A stretch of 64,000 nt of DNA from Mariannaea sp. PMI_226 (GCA_024336345.1 JANFOG010000002.1:1116001-1180000); one strand, 5' to 3'. Counted from the stretch's first letter, positions 34,062 through 46,992 are shown. Numbers and translations: made by a program. Notes: generated by a model not told the origin, from the letters alone.

Positions 34062-37000
34062 ATGGTCAGCAAGCGCAAGAGAGTGCTCGAGGATTTCGAT
34101 CCCAACAAATCTGATTCCGAAGACGAAAACTTTGATCCGTCGGTCGAGAGGCCGCGTAAAAGCTCCAAAAAGAGTCGCTCCTTCAGGGGCGGCAAGCCAA
34201 GCCGCAAGCGCAGGGCTCGTTATCAAGGATCCGATATCGAGGAAGATGAAGAACTCTCCGATAGCCAAGAAGACGATTTTGACGATGACTTGGAAGATGA
34301 CGAGGATGAAGACGAAGACGCACCTGTAAACGCCGCTGGCCGTCGGACCAGAAAGGCAGCGGTTCAGCATGCAAACTATAAGGAGAGTAGTGAGGATGAA
34401 CTTGAAGATGATTCTCGAAGCGACTCCGAGCCCGCCGAAGAGGCTGCCGGCAAAAATGAGGAGGAAGAGGAAGAGAAACCCACAAGGCCTACTAGACGAT
34501 TGGTGAAGCTCAAAGTACCTCAAGGAACGGCAGTAGCCACCCGCAGAACTACGCGTGCACATACCGAGGATGCTGAGGAATTTGTTGAGCTCTCTAACTC
34601 CGGTCGACATGCTGTCCCCTCGCGGGATTCGCGCAGTCGGAGTCCTGAGTCGCTCGTGCGAAATGCGAGGTCCACCAGGGGTTTCAAAGGCGTCAAGAAA
34701 GTAGAAACCATCCCAGAAGCGACACAGGAAACTAGCTCTCGTGAATTCCACGATGTTGATGAACCAGATGAATTATCTCTCGATCATCCCTCTATCGAAG
34801 AGAAGGAGGAAGAGCCCAAGGAAGTTCAGGATGCTGATGCTGAAATGCAAGAACCAAATGACGAAGATGCAGCGGGAGAAGAGGTACTCGAACAAGACGC
34901 ACCCTTCCAGACCGTTGAAGAGGATGAGGATGAAGACGACGTTCCAATCACACGCAGGACGAGGGGCGCACGCGCGAGCATCTCTGCACCTGCAGATGAA
35001 GGAACTGGGGAGGCAGAAGCCGAGGTTGAATCCGACTCTGGTCCAAGAAAATCCCGTCGTCTCACTCGAAAGGCGAAATCGACCCAAGAACCTAGTAGCG
35101 ATTTCGATCCCGGTGATGATGAGTCGGATGATGCTGATGGATCAGACAATGGAAAGGGCGGCAAGAACGTTGAAATTGACAGCCCAACCCCTCGAGGCCG
35201 ACCGAACCGACGGACACGATCCGCTCGAGGCTCTCGTGATTCAGGAGACGAAGAACCTGAATTTGATCTGGATGAACTAAATGAAGAGGCTCGAGAGCTT
35301 CGACAAGACTCGCGCTCGCGTCGACGACCTCGAAAGGAGTCTCCTATTGTCTATCACGAGAGTCGACGGTCCCGAGCCCGTGTCAATTACTACATGCCTC
35401 CGCTTAACGCCGTCAATATTGAAGAGGAGGAAGCCGAAGATCCTGCACCAACTCCGGCTCGAGCCCGACGAGGCCGAGGCAATGCTGGTCAGTCTTGGGA
35501 GCGCAACCTCAATACGACATTCGGTCCATTTGGCGGCGGCGGCGGCGCTGGCTCGCTGCTGACCGGGCCTTGGGGAACTGGCGCTGCAGGAGGCGTGGAC
35601 TCGGACAGCAGTGACGATGAAATGGTTCATCGCTCGAATGTTGCCGGAAACGTTGGCATGACACCCACTACAGCAGCCCCTGGCGGGCTGATTCCTGGCG
35701 GGCAGGGTCTCAATGCTGATGGTGTAGGCGCGACACCCAATGTGGGCAAAATTAGAGATCGAAAAGCTCTTGCCGACGCTGACCCTCTCGGTGTTGACAT
35801 GAATGTTGATTTCAGCAAAGTTGGTGGCCTACAGGGCCACATTGACCAACTCAAAGAGATGGTCCAACTCCCACTGCTCTACCCTGAGCTTTTCACACGA
35901 TTTCATGTCACCCCTCCCAGAGGCGTTCTATTCCACGGACCCCCTGGTACAGGTAAAACCCTATTAGCTCGAGCCTTAGCCAACTCTGTTGGTTCAGGGG
36001 GCAAGAAGATCTCATTTTACATGCGAAAGGGAGCTGATGCATTGAGCAAGTGGGTTGGCGAGGCTGAGAAGCAGCTCCGATTGCTATTCGAAGAGGCCAG
36101 GAAGACACAACCTAGTATCATCTTCTTTGACGAGATTGATGGTCTTGCTCCTGTTAGATCCAGCAAACAGGAACAGATCCATGCTTCAATTGTGTCTACG
36201 CTGCTCGCTCTCATGGACGGCATGGACGGTCGCGGCCAAGTCATTGTCATTGGTGCCACCAACCGTCCCGACAACATCGATCCCGCTCTGCGCCGTCCAG
36301 GCCGATTCGACCGAGAATTCTACTTTCCCTTGCCTGATCTCGAGGGCCGCAAGTCTATTCTCAACATTCATACCGCGGATTGGGGTCTGTCCGAGCAGTT
36401 CAAGGACTCACTCGCTGAGAACACCAAAGGATACGGAGGTGCTGATTTGCGAGCTCTTTGCACGGAGGCTGCCCTTAATTCAATTCAGCGAACCTACCCC
36501 CAAATTTACTCTTCAAAGGAGAAGCTCGTGGTTGACCCTAGCAAGATTTCCATTCATGCAACCGATTTCATGATGTCGATCAAGAAACTCATCCCATCTT
36601 CTGAGCGATCCGCAACTTCTGGTGCCCGTCCCCTTCCCAGGTCTATCGAGCCATTGCTCCGGGATCAATTCGCGCAAGCCAAGAAGGCCTTGGACGAACT
36701 TTTGCCCCGGAAGAAGAAGTTGACGGCACTGGAGGAAGCTATGTATGAACAGTTTGAAGATGAAGATCATGGGTTTGGCAGGGAGCAACTTCATCAAGAG
36801 TTTGAGCGATCTCGGGTCTTCCGTCCTCGATTTATCATATATGGTGCTGCTGGTATGGGTCAAGGATACCTTGCGTCTGCCATCTTGCACCATTTCGAGG
36901 GTGTGCATGTTCAGAATTTTGATCTCCCCAGTTTACTTGCTGATGGACGGGTAAGTACTATATACCCGCAGTTGAGGGGGGAAACAAGCCTATACTAACG

Positions 37001-39042
37001 CTGTCTTAGTCAATGGAGCAGGTCATTGTCGGCCTATTTACAGAAGTGAGGCGACATAAGCCCAGTGTGATTTACATCCCTAATATCGAGGCGTGGTATG
37101 CGACACTCCATGGCACAATTGCTTTCATCACCTTCCAGACGATGTTGCGGTCTATTCCTCCCACCGATCCAGTCATTCTACTTGCCACTGCCGAATGTGA
37201 CAAATCAGAGATACCTAATGAGCTCCTCCGCGACTTGTTCGGATTCTCCAGGAAAAACAGAATGGAGATCCCTCGACCTGAGCGGGTAAGAGCCCACATG
37301 CACACGCGCTTGGCAAACGTAATTTACTGACATGATTACAGGTGAACCGGATGGAATACTTCTCAACTACGTTAAACTACATCAAGAAGAAGCCGGCCGA
37401 ATTCCCTGATCCTGAAAACCGCAAGAAGAGAGTGCTGGAAGAACTCCCAGTTGCTCCTAGGGCAGAGCCCCCTCCCGCCACCAAGGCGGAGATGAAAGCT
37501 CTTCAGAAGAAGGATCATCAGCTGTTGAATGGTCTCAAGATCCAACTACAGCCGATTATGGACCAGATCAACCGAAAGTACAAAAAATTCCGGCAACCTG
37601 TTATTCCCCAAGCCCAGATCGAGTACCTCTTTATTGAATCAGACCCCAACTTTGTTAGGCCAGACCTTGGAGTTGTCGAGATTCGACCTTTCGAAATTGT
37701 CAAGGATAAGTATGACAATGACGTGTTGAGGGATACGGCAACTGGCAAGTGTTATTACAATTTGGAGACGACGACCATTGAGGAGCGCTTGTCGAACGGT
37801 TTCTACACTCGACCAAAGGATTTCTTGTTCGACATCAAATCTCTCGCTAGGGATGCCAAGAACATTGGAGACAAGGAGCGTACCCTCAAGGCCAACGAGC
37901 TTCTGAGCAATGTTGAGGTTGATGTCGCTAGCATCGAGAACAGCACTGCGCACATTGACTGGGAGGCTCTATACCAACGCCAAATCCAACGGGCAAAGGA
38001 TGCTGCCGAGAAGGAGCGGAAGAGGAAGGCCATGCAATCTCTCGTAGAACGCGTTCAGTCCGACCTTGGCGGTGGCAACGACAGTGACTCCCAGGGTCCG
38101 GTTACCCTCGGAGAGACGGTCCCCGGTTCCCGAACGATGGCACGTTTCCAAGTCAGGAGCCCTTTGTCTAACGGCCATGGTGCCTCTGGGCAAGAGTCCC
38201 ACCCGCTTAGCAATGGAACCTCCTATCCTGATGGAGAGAATACTTCTGGAAAAGATGATGTTCAGATGAGTGGGGTTGATGAGGAGACACAGCCTCATCC
38301 AGCGATGCTTCCTCCGCCTAAATCCCAAGAGGCTAGCATGGCCCCAACTGCGATGACACAGATCTCTCAAAAGTCAGTGGTGATGCCCCTACCAGCGGGC
38401 GTGTCACCATCTGCTGTGGTCAACGAGGCTTCCACCACCAAGAGTTCTGACCAGTCAATAAATCGAGGATCGAATTTCAGCACCCAGTTCACTAATGGAA
38501 CTCAAGCGGAGAACCATGGAGGGGACGATAATGATGGTGACATTCCGGATACACTTGTTCTTGGTGGCCAGCAAAGCCAGAGCCAGCACACTCCGAGTGA
38601 CGTTTGGATCCATTCTCAGGTAACGCGGGGCAACCCTGTGCCGGCAACGAATATGTCAGGCAGCCCCCCTTCATCTCAGTCTCAGGCACAGCGGACTCCA
38701 GTCCCCGTGAAGGGACAGATGGGAATGGCCCATTTGCTCAACGATCAAGTTGGCGATGACTTGCAGCACTCGATACGAAACTCTGGCTCATCAGCTTCAG
38801 CTTCGCAGCCGCTCTCAGTCCAAGGTCTCGTTGACAACTTTTTGGAAGAGGTGACGGAAGCAACTGGCGGCTGCACCATCGAGCAGCTGGAGCAGCTTAA
38901 CCGAGAACTCATGGATGAGATCTGGCGTAGCAGACATGAATGGAACCGCATGAAGGTGCTCGGCGAAGTCTCACGTATGTTCAATGACACAATACAAGAC
39001 ATCGAGTTCATGCAAGGTATGGGTCCGCTTAGCCAGCGGTAG
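34062..39042 (+). CDS. yta7: Yta7/ATAD2-type AAA ATPase with bromodomain-like region
   Basis: Exons 34062-36950, 37010-37285 and 37342-39042 (introns 59 and 56 nt); 1621 aa. Yta7 and ATAD2 are chromatin proteins that handle histones H3-H4 and mark boundaries. In order: a long acidic/basic disordered N-terminus (1-560) with repeated DEDEDED tracts and NLS-like clusters; AAA1 with Walker A GPPGTGKT (626-633), Walker B IIFFDEIDG (Asp 690) and RRPGRFDREF arginine finger; AAA2 near 925 with Walker A degraded to GAAGMGQGYL, lacking the lysine as in the family; then, in exon 3, a divergent bromodomain region (IQLQPIMDQINRKYKKF, PFEIVKDKY) and a disordered Gln/Ser-rich tail ending in a helical segment. 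Gene start is fixed by the upstream in-frame stop. Confidence 0.95.
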
Positions 39043-39506
39043 GGCCCTGATATTACGGACCCTCACTCTTCCAACCAGGAAGTGGCTTCGTCGAAAAGCA
39101 CATATCGAGAAGATGAGAGCCAGAGCACTCTGGTGATGAGCAGTAAGAGGCATATGGCGAGAAGCTGTACGATGATCAATGGAAGGAAGCGATGATTCTG
39201 TGATTGAATTCTCTAGTTATTTCTTGTCTTTCTTTTTGTGTTCTGGTTTTCCTTTGTTATTTTTCCTTGGGGAGTTTTTGGAAGGGTCATGGTTGTAGTC
39301 CTCTAACTGGAGAAGGAGGTTTAGATATGTGCGTGCTGTTCTAGAATATATCGAGTTTCAGGGCCAAGAATTTTCATATGAATATCTGTAAACTGATTGG
39401 GTCTGGATTCATTTGGTATATATTTTTATTCTCTCTCACTCTTTTTTCCTTTACTTGTAACTCTTTTGCCAAGAAAATACAGCATTTCATGAATCAACAT
39501 GCTAGG
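39043..39506. other. convergent intergenic
   Basis: 3' ends of the Yta7-type and HSDL2-like genes. T-rich stretches but no gene. Confidence 0.6.
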
Positions 39507-40750
39507 TTACAGTTTGGCCTTTGCTTTGCTGCTGTCGTGACGCTTGCCCTCGTCAGCTTGCTCTGCAACGGTCAAATCGGGGAGTTTCATAGGCATGATG
39601 CGACGAGGGATCTTGCCGGGGACGAGGTTGTACTTGGAGAAGTCGGTGACGCCCTCGTGGTCTCGGAGGAAATCCTCATCCAGGAGCAGCTCGCCGTTGA
39701 CCGCCGAGATTGGAGCTTTCAGGATGGCAAGAATGGCATCAGAGAATATGGCGGGTTTGCGAAGGTCATTCAGCTCCTCGGGGTTATCGCGAGTGAACTG
39801 CTCCGTAGCAGCTGACTCGATGGCCTGAGAAGTTTGTCAATATCAGGAAGAGAGAGATAGAGAGAGAGAGAGATAAGTGAGAAAGAGAAGGGAAATGCGA
39901 AATATCTGGATTCATGATGGGGCTGAAGCTGGGACTTACCACTGCAGGCCAAATGCTCGTAATGGCCAAGTTGTTGCCGCCTTCGCGCTCAAAATCCATG
40001 GCGAGCCCCTTGGTAAGCACACTCATGCCGACCTTGCCCATGGCGTAGGCAGTCTTTCCGCGGAAGAAGCGGCTGTAGATGGGTGGGCTGACGACAACAA
40101 TGCGGCCACCTTGTTTACGCAGATGGGGCAGCGTAGCCTCGACAGTGGCGTAGAGGCCTTCAGGATTGATGCGCTGCATGAGCTGGAAGCGTTTGAGAGG
40201 CGTAGACGAGACAGGTGCCCAGTATATAGCGCCGGAGTTGTAGACGAGGACGTCGATGCGTCCATAGGTCTAAGGATAAGTTAGCGTCTTGAAGGTGTTT
40301 TCGGTCGATCATGCTTTTTTTTTCATCAATGGGCTTACAGATAGAGTCTTGGAGATGAGATTTTGGATGCTCTCAGGATAGCGGACGTCTACCTGAATAG
40401 GTGAAGCATCACCACCGGCCAGAGTAATCTCACGAGCGACGGTGGTGATGTTGGAGGCTGGAGAGTTAGGGTTCGGAGGGAAGGGATCAGTGGTCTTGGA
40501 AGGGTCACCGATAGTCTTGGCAGCAACGACGACTATTTGGAGCAGAGAAGAGAAGGATGCGAGGTTAGCAGGGAGATGCCTGTTTTTCTTCTTTATTTTC
40601 CGCCCCTCGTCCATTTGGACAAGGCCGGTGTTTGGGAGGCTTACCAGCGTAGCCGTTACTGGCAAGATCGATGGCGACCTGACGACCGATGCCACGAGAG
40701 GCACCTACAACGAGGGCGACGGGCTTGGAGTTTGCGTTTGAGGAGGGCAT
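39507..40750 (-). CDS. short-chain dehydrogenase/reductase, HSDL2-like
   Basis: Exons 40645-40750, 40339-40532, 39940-40269 and 39507-39824 (introns 112, 69 and 115 nt); 315 aa. Rossmann motif VVGASRGIGRQ near the N-terminus, Asp in VDVRYPE after beta-4, then the catalytic Ser about 161 and YAMGK (Tyr about 175, Lys about 179). The usual NNAG motif reads YNSG. The C-terminal layout (SAVNGELLLDEDFLR, then DFSKYNLVPG) matches the dehydrogenase part of hydroxysteroid dehydrogenase-like protein 2; the animal protein has an added SCP2 domain, which is absent here. The C-terminus AKL resembles a PTS1 peroxisomal signal, which fits HSDL2 biology but is inference. Substrate unknown. Confidence 0.88.
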
Positions 40751-41600
40751 TGCGAGATAGGTAGGGTATGGGTATGGGTATGAGTAGTATAGGAATGGGT
40801 ATGGGTATAGGTATAGATAGGTAGGTATATATTGAGGTGTTATGGGTGTATAGGAAGGGGAATGGATATCTGCGTATATTTAAGGACTTATAAGGCTGCA
40901 AGTTGAGGTCACTGGCATGGTTTTATTATAGAATATTGTTAGATGGGCACGAGCCTTTTGAAGTGTAAGTATGTATGTTTAATAATTGAATCTGGAGATG
41001 GAGATGGAGATGGAGACGAGATGAGACGAGATGAACATGCAACATGCAACATGCAGCCAGCACCACGACGGGATTCGCGGAGGCGGAGCCAGACGGAGAC
41101 TTTTCCCCAGACCTGGAGACCTGGAGACCTCGGGCGTATTTTTAGTGGAGACAGAACCTCGGCAGGTCCACAATGTGCCATGAACCAGCGCCACGGCAAC
41201 GCTTCCCCCCCAAAGTCCCCTCCAGGGCTGCGAGCGCGCCGCTGCACATGACGCTCACCTTGGGGGGGGGGGGGGGGTTTAAGGGAATGAGGAGGGAATA
41301 GGGAGGGAATAGGGAGGGCATGGAGAGTTTACGTGATCTTACTGTACTAAGTCAAAGTATACACAGTACATAGTAGCGGTTCTATAACGGAGGAATTATA
41401 CTTCGATTACTTTTCGGATCGTCGCTCGGTGGTGCGTAAGGTAGTCGAAAGTACTTTTCGTCTTGACTCTGTCACAACCACCCCCTGGTGCTGATGCCAG
41501 CTTTCTTTTCTTCCTTTATTCTTTTTTTGAACTTGAAGCGTTATCACACGATTGTTTCTTCTCTGGCATAACTTTGATAGCACTGCTCAATTCGGGAACT
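40751..41600. promoter_or_regulatory. divergent promoter region with GGGTAT-type repeats
   Basis: Between the HSDL2-like gene (minus) and the GST gene (plus). 40755-40830 is a run of irregular GGTATG/GTAGGTAT units, about 40996-41020 has GGAGAT units, and G16 lies at 41262-41277. Confidence 0.6.
40755..40830. repeat. degenerate GGGTAT/GGTAGG repeat
   Basis: Many short units of GGGTATG, GGTATA and TAGGTAGG just upstream of the HSDL2-like start codon. It resembles telomere-like repeats only loosely. Confidence 0.65.
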
Positions 41601-42757
41601 ATGGGTGGGCGCATCGACTGCTACGTGGACATTGGTGGGTTGATTCAATCCTTTATCCCATTATTTTTCTTCTTCTTCTTCTTCTTCACCACCCTTCCCT
41701 TTTCCAAATGATATATACGTACCCTTTCGGAGAAATTGAGTGGCAATCTAATATAAAAAAACTGTAGTGTCTTTCTACAGCTGGGTGGGATTTGAAGACC
41801 TCAGACAGAACACGGAAAAGTTGGCTGCGCATGGTGTCCAAGTCGAGTATGTGAAGCAATTCTCATCAGCATACTGATCTTACAGCATCTTACAGCCCAC
41901 GTACCGCATCGCTGACTGACAACCCCCGGTACCCAGGTTTCACCCAATCTTCCTTGGTGGTATTAGCAACGTCACTGGTAAGTTGTGATACATGATGAAG
42001 ACGCCGCTTCTCACACATAGAGAAGAAAAGACGGGCAAAGAAGGCAGGGTACTAATCTGCGCCCCCGATGCAGGAAACAAACCTCCATGGATTCTCCCAG
42101 CTAAAGCAATTTACCTTGCTCGCGATGCTCGTCGGGCTGCTGCCCGTCTGTCGCTCCCCTACACGCGCGGGCCCAGGGACCTCATGGTCAGGGCGAAGAC
42201 ACTGTCCCCCTTGAGGGCTCTGCACTTCATCAAGGCAAACTACCCTCTCGAGACTTTCCTCTCGACGCTTGACTTCTTCTTCCACAAGCTGTGGATGCCT
42301 CCCCACGTGAACCTGGTTGATGATGCCAACCTCGTGGAGGCCCTGACCGAGGCCACGGAGACGCCAGAGGGCGGTAAGGAGCTCTTCACTCCAGAGGATG
42401 TCCAGAAGATTATGGACGCCAGAGACTCTATGAAAGATAGCGTCAAGGACTTGACCGCCCAGGCAATTGAGAGGGGGGCGTTCGGTGCCCCCTGGTTATG
42501 GGTCACCAACAGTGAAGGCAAGGAAATGAGCTTTTTTGGAAGCGATAGGTAAGAGAAGTTTTCCCCCTTTCTCTCTGAAGATGACAAACATGTACATGAA
42601 AGAGAAGGAGAAAAAAAAAGAGAAGGGAATAGGAAGAGGGATGAGAACGAGACTGGCAAGTACGAGTGCTAACCGATGATGCAGATTCAACCACATCTAT
42701 CGATTTCTTGGAATTCCATTCCAGGATGTTACCGTGCTTCCCCCATCCAAGCTGTGA
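41601..42757 (+). CDS. kappa-class glutathione S-transferase / 2-hydroxychromene-2-carboxylate isomerase family
   Basis: Exons 41601-41634, 41768-41846, 41937-41977, 42074-42548 and 42685-42757; 233 aa, the usual length. Introns are 133, 90, 96 and 136 nt and all junctions keep frame. This DsbA-fold family has a thioredoxin-like part with an inserted helical domain. Visible: MGGRIDCYVDI, then VSFYSWVGFEDL with the serine expected to activate glutathione thiol; FHPIFLGGI; GNKPPW; an internal helical region (LRALHFIKANYP, ALTEATETPEG); and ERGAFGAPWLWV followed by FFGSDRF near the end, a family hallmark. Members detoxify electrophiles in peroxisomes or mitochondria, or isomerise aromatic acids; the real substrate cannot be told. 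Five exons, one of 41 nt. Confidence 0.9.
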
Positions 42758-43125
42758 GGCGAAAGAGAGGAATACAATGGCGACGAGATGCGACATTAGC
42801 ATGCTGGTTAAGTGAATTTTTCTTTTTTGAAAATTATTAGCAATCGACATACTCGAAGGACTTGAACTTGGTCGAAAAGAAGAGATAGAGATGGGACATT
42901 ATCCATAATTTGGGGGGCATTTATCTACAACAGTCCAAAGATGCTTTCTGCAATACACAACCTATTCATACATCCCGTAACCGTTTCCCACCGTGGAAAA
43001 CAAGCCTTTTTGTTTTCTTTTCCTTTTTCTTTTTCGTTTGTAAGAAGCGCATTTCACGCTCATAGACATCATACAGACAAACGCCATTTTTGCACCTCAA
43101 CCTCTAACCTCCACCACCTGATATT
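42758..43125. other. convergent intergenic
   Basis: 3' ends of the GST-like and CBP3 genes. No gene seen. Confidence 0.6.
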
Positions 43126-44171
43126 CTAATTCATGGAGGCCTTGGCCACTCCTGCTGGTGACGCACCCTCCTGGGCAGGTTTGGCCTGCGCCGGCTGTCC
43201 CGCAGATTTCGCCGTCTCTGCGCCGTCAAGCTGCTGCCCACTCGTCGTTTGGTCCCAGAAGGCATCTGCAGGTTTGGCTAGGATCTTGAGGGCCTGGGTG
43301 GTGATCATGTTGTCGTTTACGGCTTCGAGGTGCATCAGTGACGATCGAATCCACCCGACAATGGACACAAGCGTCCTTGGGTCGACGTCGGCGGATCCCT
43401 TGAACAGATTTCGCCAGACGGCACTCGCCAGGATGGCATCACCCTTGATGAGACCTTCGTCGTATGCTAGTAGAAGACCTCGCCACTGAACAAAAATGTC
43501 CTTTAGGTATCGCTGTCTGAGGGCGCTCGAAGTGATTTGATGGTCAATGTGCATCTTCTTCTCGCACTCAAAGAAGAAGTGGTCAGTCAATTGGTGTTGC
43601 CAGTTGTGGAAAGCCACACGGTCGAGGCAGCGTAGCCGGGCATTGATCAAGTACAGGTGAAGCATAGTAACGTGAGACCAGGTGCTGAAGGTGGGGGGAA
43701 GCTTGAATTCTGTTTCGGGTTCACCACCTTGTTAGCCCTTCCAAGTTCGGGAGGATGGGAATTCAACTGTAATTTGAGTTGAGGGGCATAATAGGACAAC
43801 ATACTTCCGTGCCAAGCACCTTCTGGGTTGAGAGAATGGCCGACTTCCTCGCCATCCTCTGCAAGCTGCACTTTTTCATCCTTGCGCTCCTTCTCGGTGA
43901 TGTGATAGTCGGCAGCCCTGGAGGCGGCTTTGAAAAGCTGTTCAGTGGACCCTAGAACTCGATAAGGCTCTGATACAGCGCTTCCGAGACCCTTCAAGAG
44001 GTTCCTTGAGCTCGTTTCGCTGAAATATCGGACGGGTATCGATGTGGGCGACCGGACTGGTGAGGCAAAGGTCCTCGGAGCAACAACGGCTGCCCGGGAT
44101 GCGCCAGCACGGATTGCGGCCCGGACGATGGTCCTCGTCTGGGCCCTGCAGGTCTCACAGGCAAGGCTCAT
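43126..44171 (-). CDS. cbp3: CBP3/UQCC1-type ubiquinol-cytochrome c reductase chaperone
   Basis: Exons 43805-44171 and 43126-43709, 95-nt intron with CTAAC branch site; 316 aa. In yeast Cbp3 with Cbp6 binds the mitochondrial ribosome exit and newly made cytochrome b to start complex III assembly. The N-terminus is Arg/Ala/Ser-rich without acids (RTIVRAAIRAGASRAAVV), as in mitochondrial presequences. The chaperone domain begins across the splice junction (KFKLPPTFSTWSHVTMLHLY) and continues ARLRCLDRVAFHNWQ, HFFFECEKKM and LKDIFVQWRG, with the conserved block GDAILASAVWRNLF. The tail is Ala/Gln-rich. Next upstream on the same strand is CEM1, also mitochondrial. Confidence 0.93.
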
Positions 44172-44560
44172 AGCGATTGATGGTGCGGCGAGGGAGGGAA
44201 ATCGTGTCGGGGCACGCTGGAAGAATAAATTGGCCGAGTTCCTTCACGTCATGGCTCAGCAGTGCATGACCGCGATATCTCGATAGTAGAGAAATTGTCT
44301 GCTGTGTGAGTGGTTCCGGAAGAACATCGGCGAGGCGGACGTTGGTCGTCGAACCCACACAGTCCCCGCACACTGTACGGCACGGGCTCTAGTATTTCAG
44401 GGACGAATATCATGGAGACGGTTTCTTGGACTGAGAGACCTACATATTATTCAAATAAAAAAAAAAACTGATGTCCTACAGTGAAATCTTGGGGCTTAAC
44501 AGTGTTGAGTTATTTCTAGTATGTTGGGGTATCTATACATTATTCAAGGAATAAATAAGC
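44172..44560. other. short intergenic
   Basis: 389 bp between CEM1 (3' end) and CBP3 (5' end), both minus. Must hold the CBP3 promoter. Confidence 0.55.
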
Positions 44561-45989
44561 CTATACGAATTTGGTGAAAACCAAGGAGCTGTTGGTTCCG
44601 CCAAACCCAAAGCTGTTGGAGATTGCTACATTGACTTGCTTCTCCTGTGCTGACTTGGGCACAAAGTTGAAGTTGGCATCTACGTTTCGATTCTCGAGAT
44701 TCAAGGTTGCAGGAACCACACCCTTTAACAGTGTGTTAGTAGTAGGGAGCAATGTAATGCAAGGGGTTGTCCTTAGAAGGGTGAAGGGGAACCTACCTCG
44801 TAGATGGCGAGAGTGCAAAACAACGCCTCGATGGCGCCGGCTGCTCCCAAGAGATGCCCGATCGCTCCTTTTGTGCTGCTAACAGTAATATCGGACTCAT
44901 TTAAACACCCTTCTTCTCCTAGCATGAGTCGTTGGATGGCAGATACCTCCGCAACATCGCCAACTTGAGTGCCTGTTGCGTGAGCGTTGACGTAATCGAC
45001 CTCGGCCGGCTTGATGCCAGCTTGCTTCAGGGCTTTTTTCATAGCAAGAAAGGCACCTTGGCCGTCTTCACGCGGCGCTGTCATATGGTAAGCATCACCG
45101 CTGCAGCCATAGCCCTTGACTTCAGCGTATATTCGGGCTCCTCGGGCTTTGGCGTGCTCGAGCTCCTCGAGAACACACACAGCAGCGCCCTCGGCAATCA
45201 CAAACCCGTCGCGGCCGGCATCAAAGGGGCGGCAACTCGAGGTCGGGTTGTGATTATAGGCCGTGGAAAGAGATCTGGCCCGGCCGAATCCTGCAAAGGC
45301 CAAGGGGTGGATGCATGATTCGGACCCTCCAGCGATCATCACATCGGCGTCTCCTAGGGCTATAAAGCGCGAAGCATCGCCAATGGAGTGGGCGCCAGTT
45401 GTACAGGCTGTGGTCGCAGCATGGTTGGGGCCTTGGAAACCATGCTTCATGGCGATGTGCCCCGCAGCCATGTTGATCAATATTTTTGGCACAAACAATG
45501 GAGATACCTTTTTGTAGCCCTGAAGGAATAATTAGCCCTCCATTCATATCGCAAAAGTAGAATGTTTTGGAGAAATGGAAGCCTCACTCCTTGATTGTGC
45601 ATTATGCTTGTATCATAGATCTCATCCAGATTTCCGATTCCGCTTCCCAAACACACACCTGTTGCTTCCAATTCCTCTTGGCTCGATGGATACCACTCGG
45701 CATCTTTAATTGCCATGCTGCTTGCTGCAACGGCATATTGAGTAAATTTGGACATCCGCCGCTGGTCCGAAGCACTGAGCCAGTCTGAAGCCCTCCACCT
45801 ACCCTCCCCTTCGCCACTGGGCACCAGACCAGCTACGGTGCTCGTCAGTTCCCGCCATCGATCTTGAGGCTCCAGGTCCCTTACGCTGGAAATACCAGAG
45901 TCACCAGCTAATAGGCGTGTCCAAGATCGTCGAATACCAACCCCGAGGGGTGTAATGGCTCCGAGGCCGGTCACTACAACTCGACGCAT
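44561..45989 (-). CDS. cem1: mitochondrial 3-oxoacyl-[acyl-carrier-protein] synthase (KAS)
   Basis: Exons 45588-45989, 44797-45519 and 44561-44722 (introns 68 and 74 nt); 428 aa, normal for KAS II-type enzymes. It condenses malonyl-ACP with acyl-ACP in mitochondrial fatty acid synthesis, the source of octanoate for lipoic acid. N-terminus [18 protein letters not shown] starts the thiolase fold directly. The catalytic triad is complete: Cys about 173 in [14 protein letters not shown], His about 314 in [12 protein letters not shown] and His about 356 in [13 protein letters not shown]. The C-terminus has [14 protein letters not shown], the glycine-rich family end. No presequence is obvious ahead of the fold, so targeting is inferred from the fungal family. 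Confidence 0.95.
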
Positions 45990-46992
45990 CTTGTCTTTTC
46001 CATTGCCGAATTTTTCAGTTACTGGAAGAGAAAAGGGCTCAGTAGCCAGTATGCAAATAAAAGAAAGACTGAGAAATGGAACTCAGTCAAATGAAGTAAA
46101 TAACAAAAAATCGTCTGGGAGAAGTGTGAGCGAGAGTGTGTGATAAAATATATTCAGAAGTAGTAGTAAGCGACGAGATTCGAAATTGGAAGCAGAATTT
46201 CCTTCTAAGGCTTAGCGCTCCCGCAATAGAGCTTCGTTTGCACTGGGGCGGTAGCTACGGACAGTCGAGGAAGGTGCAGTCAAAAGGCCAGAACCTCACG
46301 ATGATAAGTCAGCAATGCAGCTGGCTGTCTCACTTCATTCGTATATCCAACATCTCAAAAAATTAAATGTAACTTTTTTTCTTTTGAAAATCATTTACTA
46401 TCTTTCTGAAATGACAGCTTGCTAGCCACCTCTTGGCTCCCTGTACTAATTGCCTGAATTTGGACCGAAGCCAGTCCCCTATCTACTCTGCTGCAAAGAC
46501 GGCACATCTCAAGGAGCACAAAGACGCGGGATAAGCGTCTACGCAACACGTTTCAATCTTGAGGAGCTGCATGATAGCGCAAAGCAGCCTTCTTCGCCAT
46601 TGAAAATATCGCAAGCCTTCCTGGATGTGTTCATCCCCCTCTAGGAATAACTCCTAGGGAGCATCAAATACATATTAGCCTAATTTTGTGGTATTACACT
46701 AGGCTACATTATTTCATGAATGTGGTGTCCTGAGCGCGTGTGCCTCCGCATTCACCTCTCCACGGGAGCTGCCAAATCTTGTCAATTACAGCTCAGCATC
46801 CGCTCCGGGCATTATTAATTGCTAGTCTGAATACCTGTTCCATATAATCATCTAATATTAAGAAATACGGAAGCAGGCAGTGGGTGTTCTCAACTAATTC
46901 GCTGATTGTTGGAGCTTCTTCTCAGGCAGCATTGGCTACATAAACTCATTCTCATCCCGGCCACCCGGGCCAGAATATGGGAGAAGGGGTCC
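45990..46992. promoter_or_regulatory. divergent promoter region between CEM1 and the OPT transporter
   Basis: 1 kb with no recognisable gene. AT-rich around 46.35-46.40 and 46.65-46.87 kb. Confidence 0.55.

Noticed and set aside
40755..40830. Interstitial telomere repeat
   Set aside because: Units vary (GGGTATG, GGTATA, TAGGTAGG) and do not follow TTAGGG; it is better called a degenerate microsatellite.
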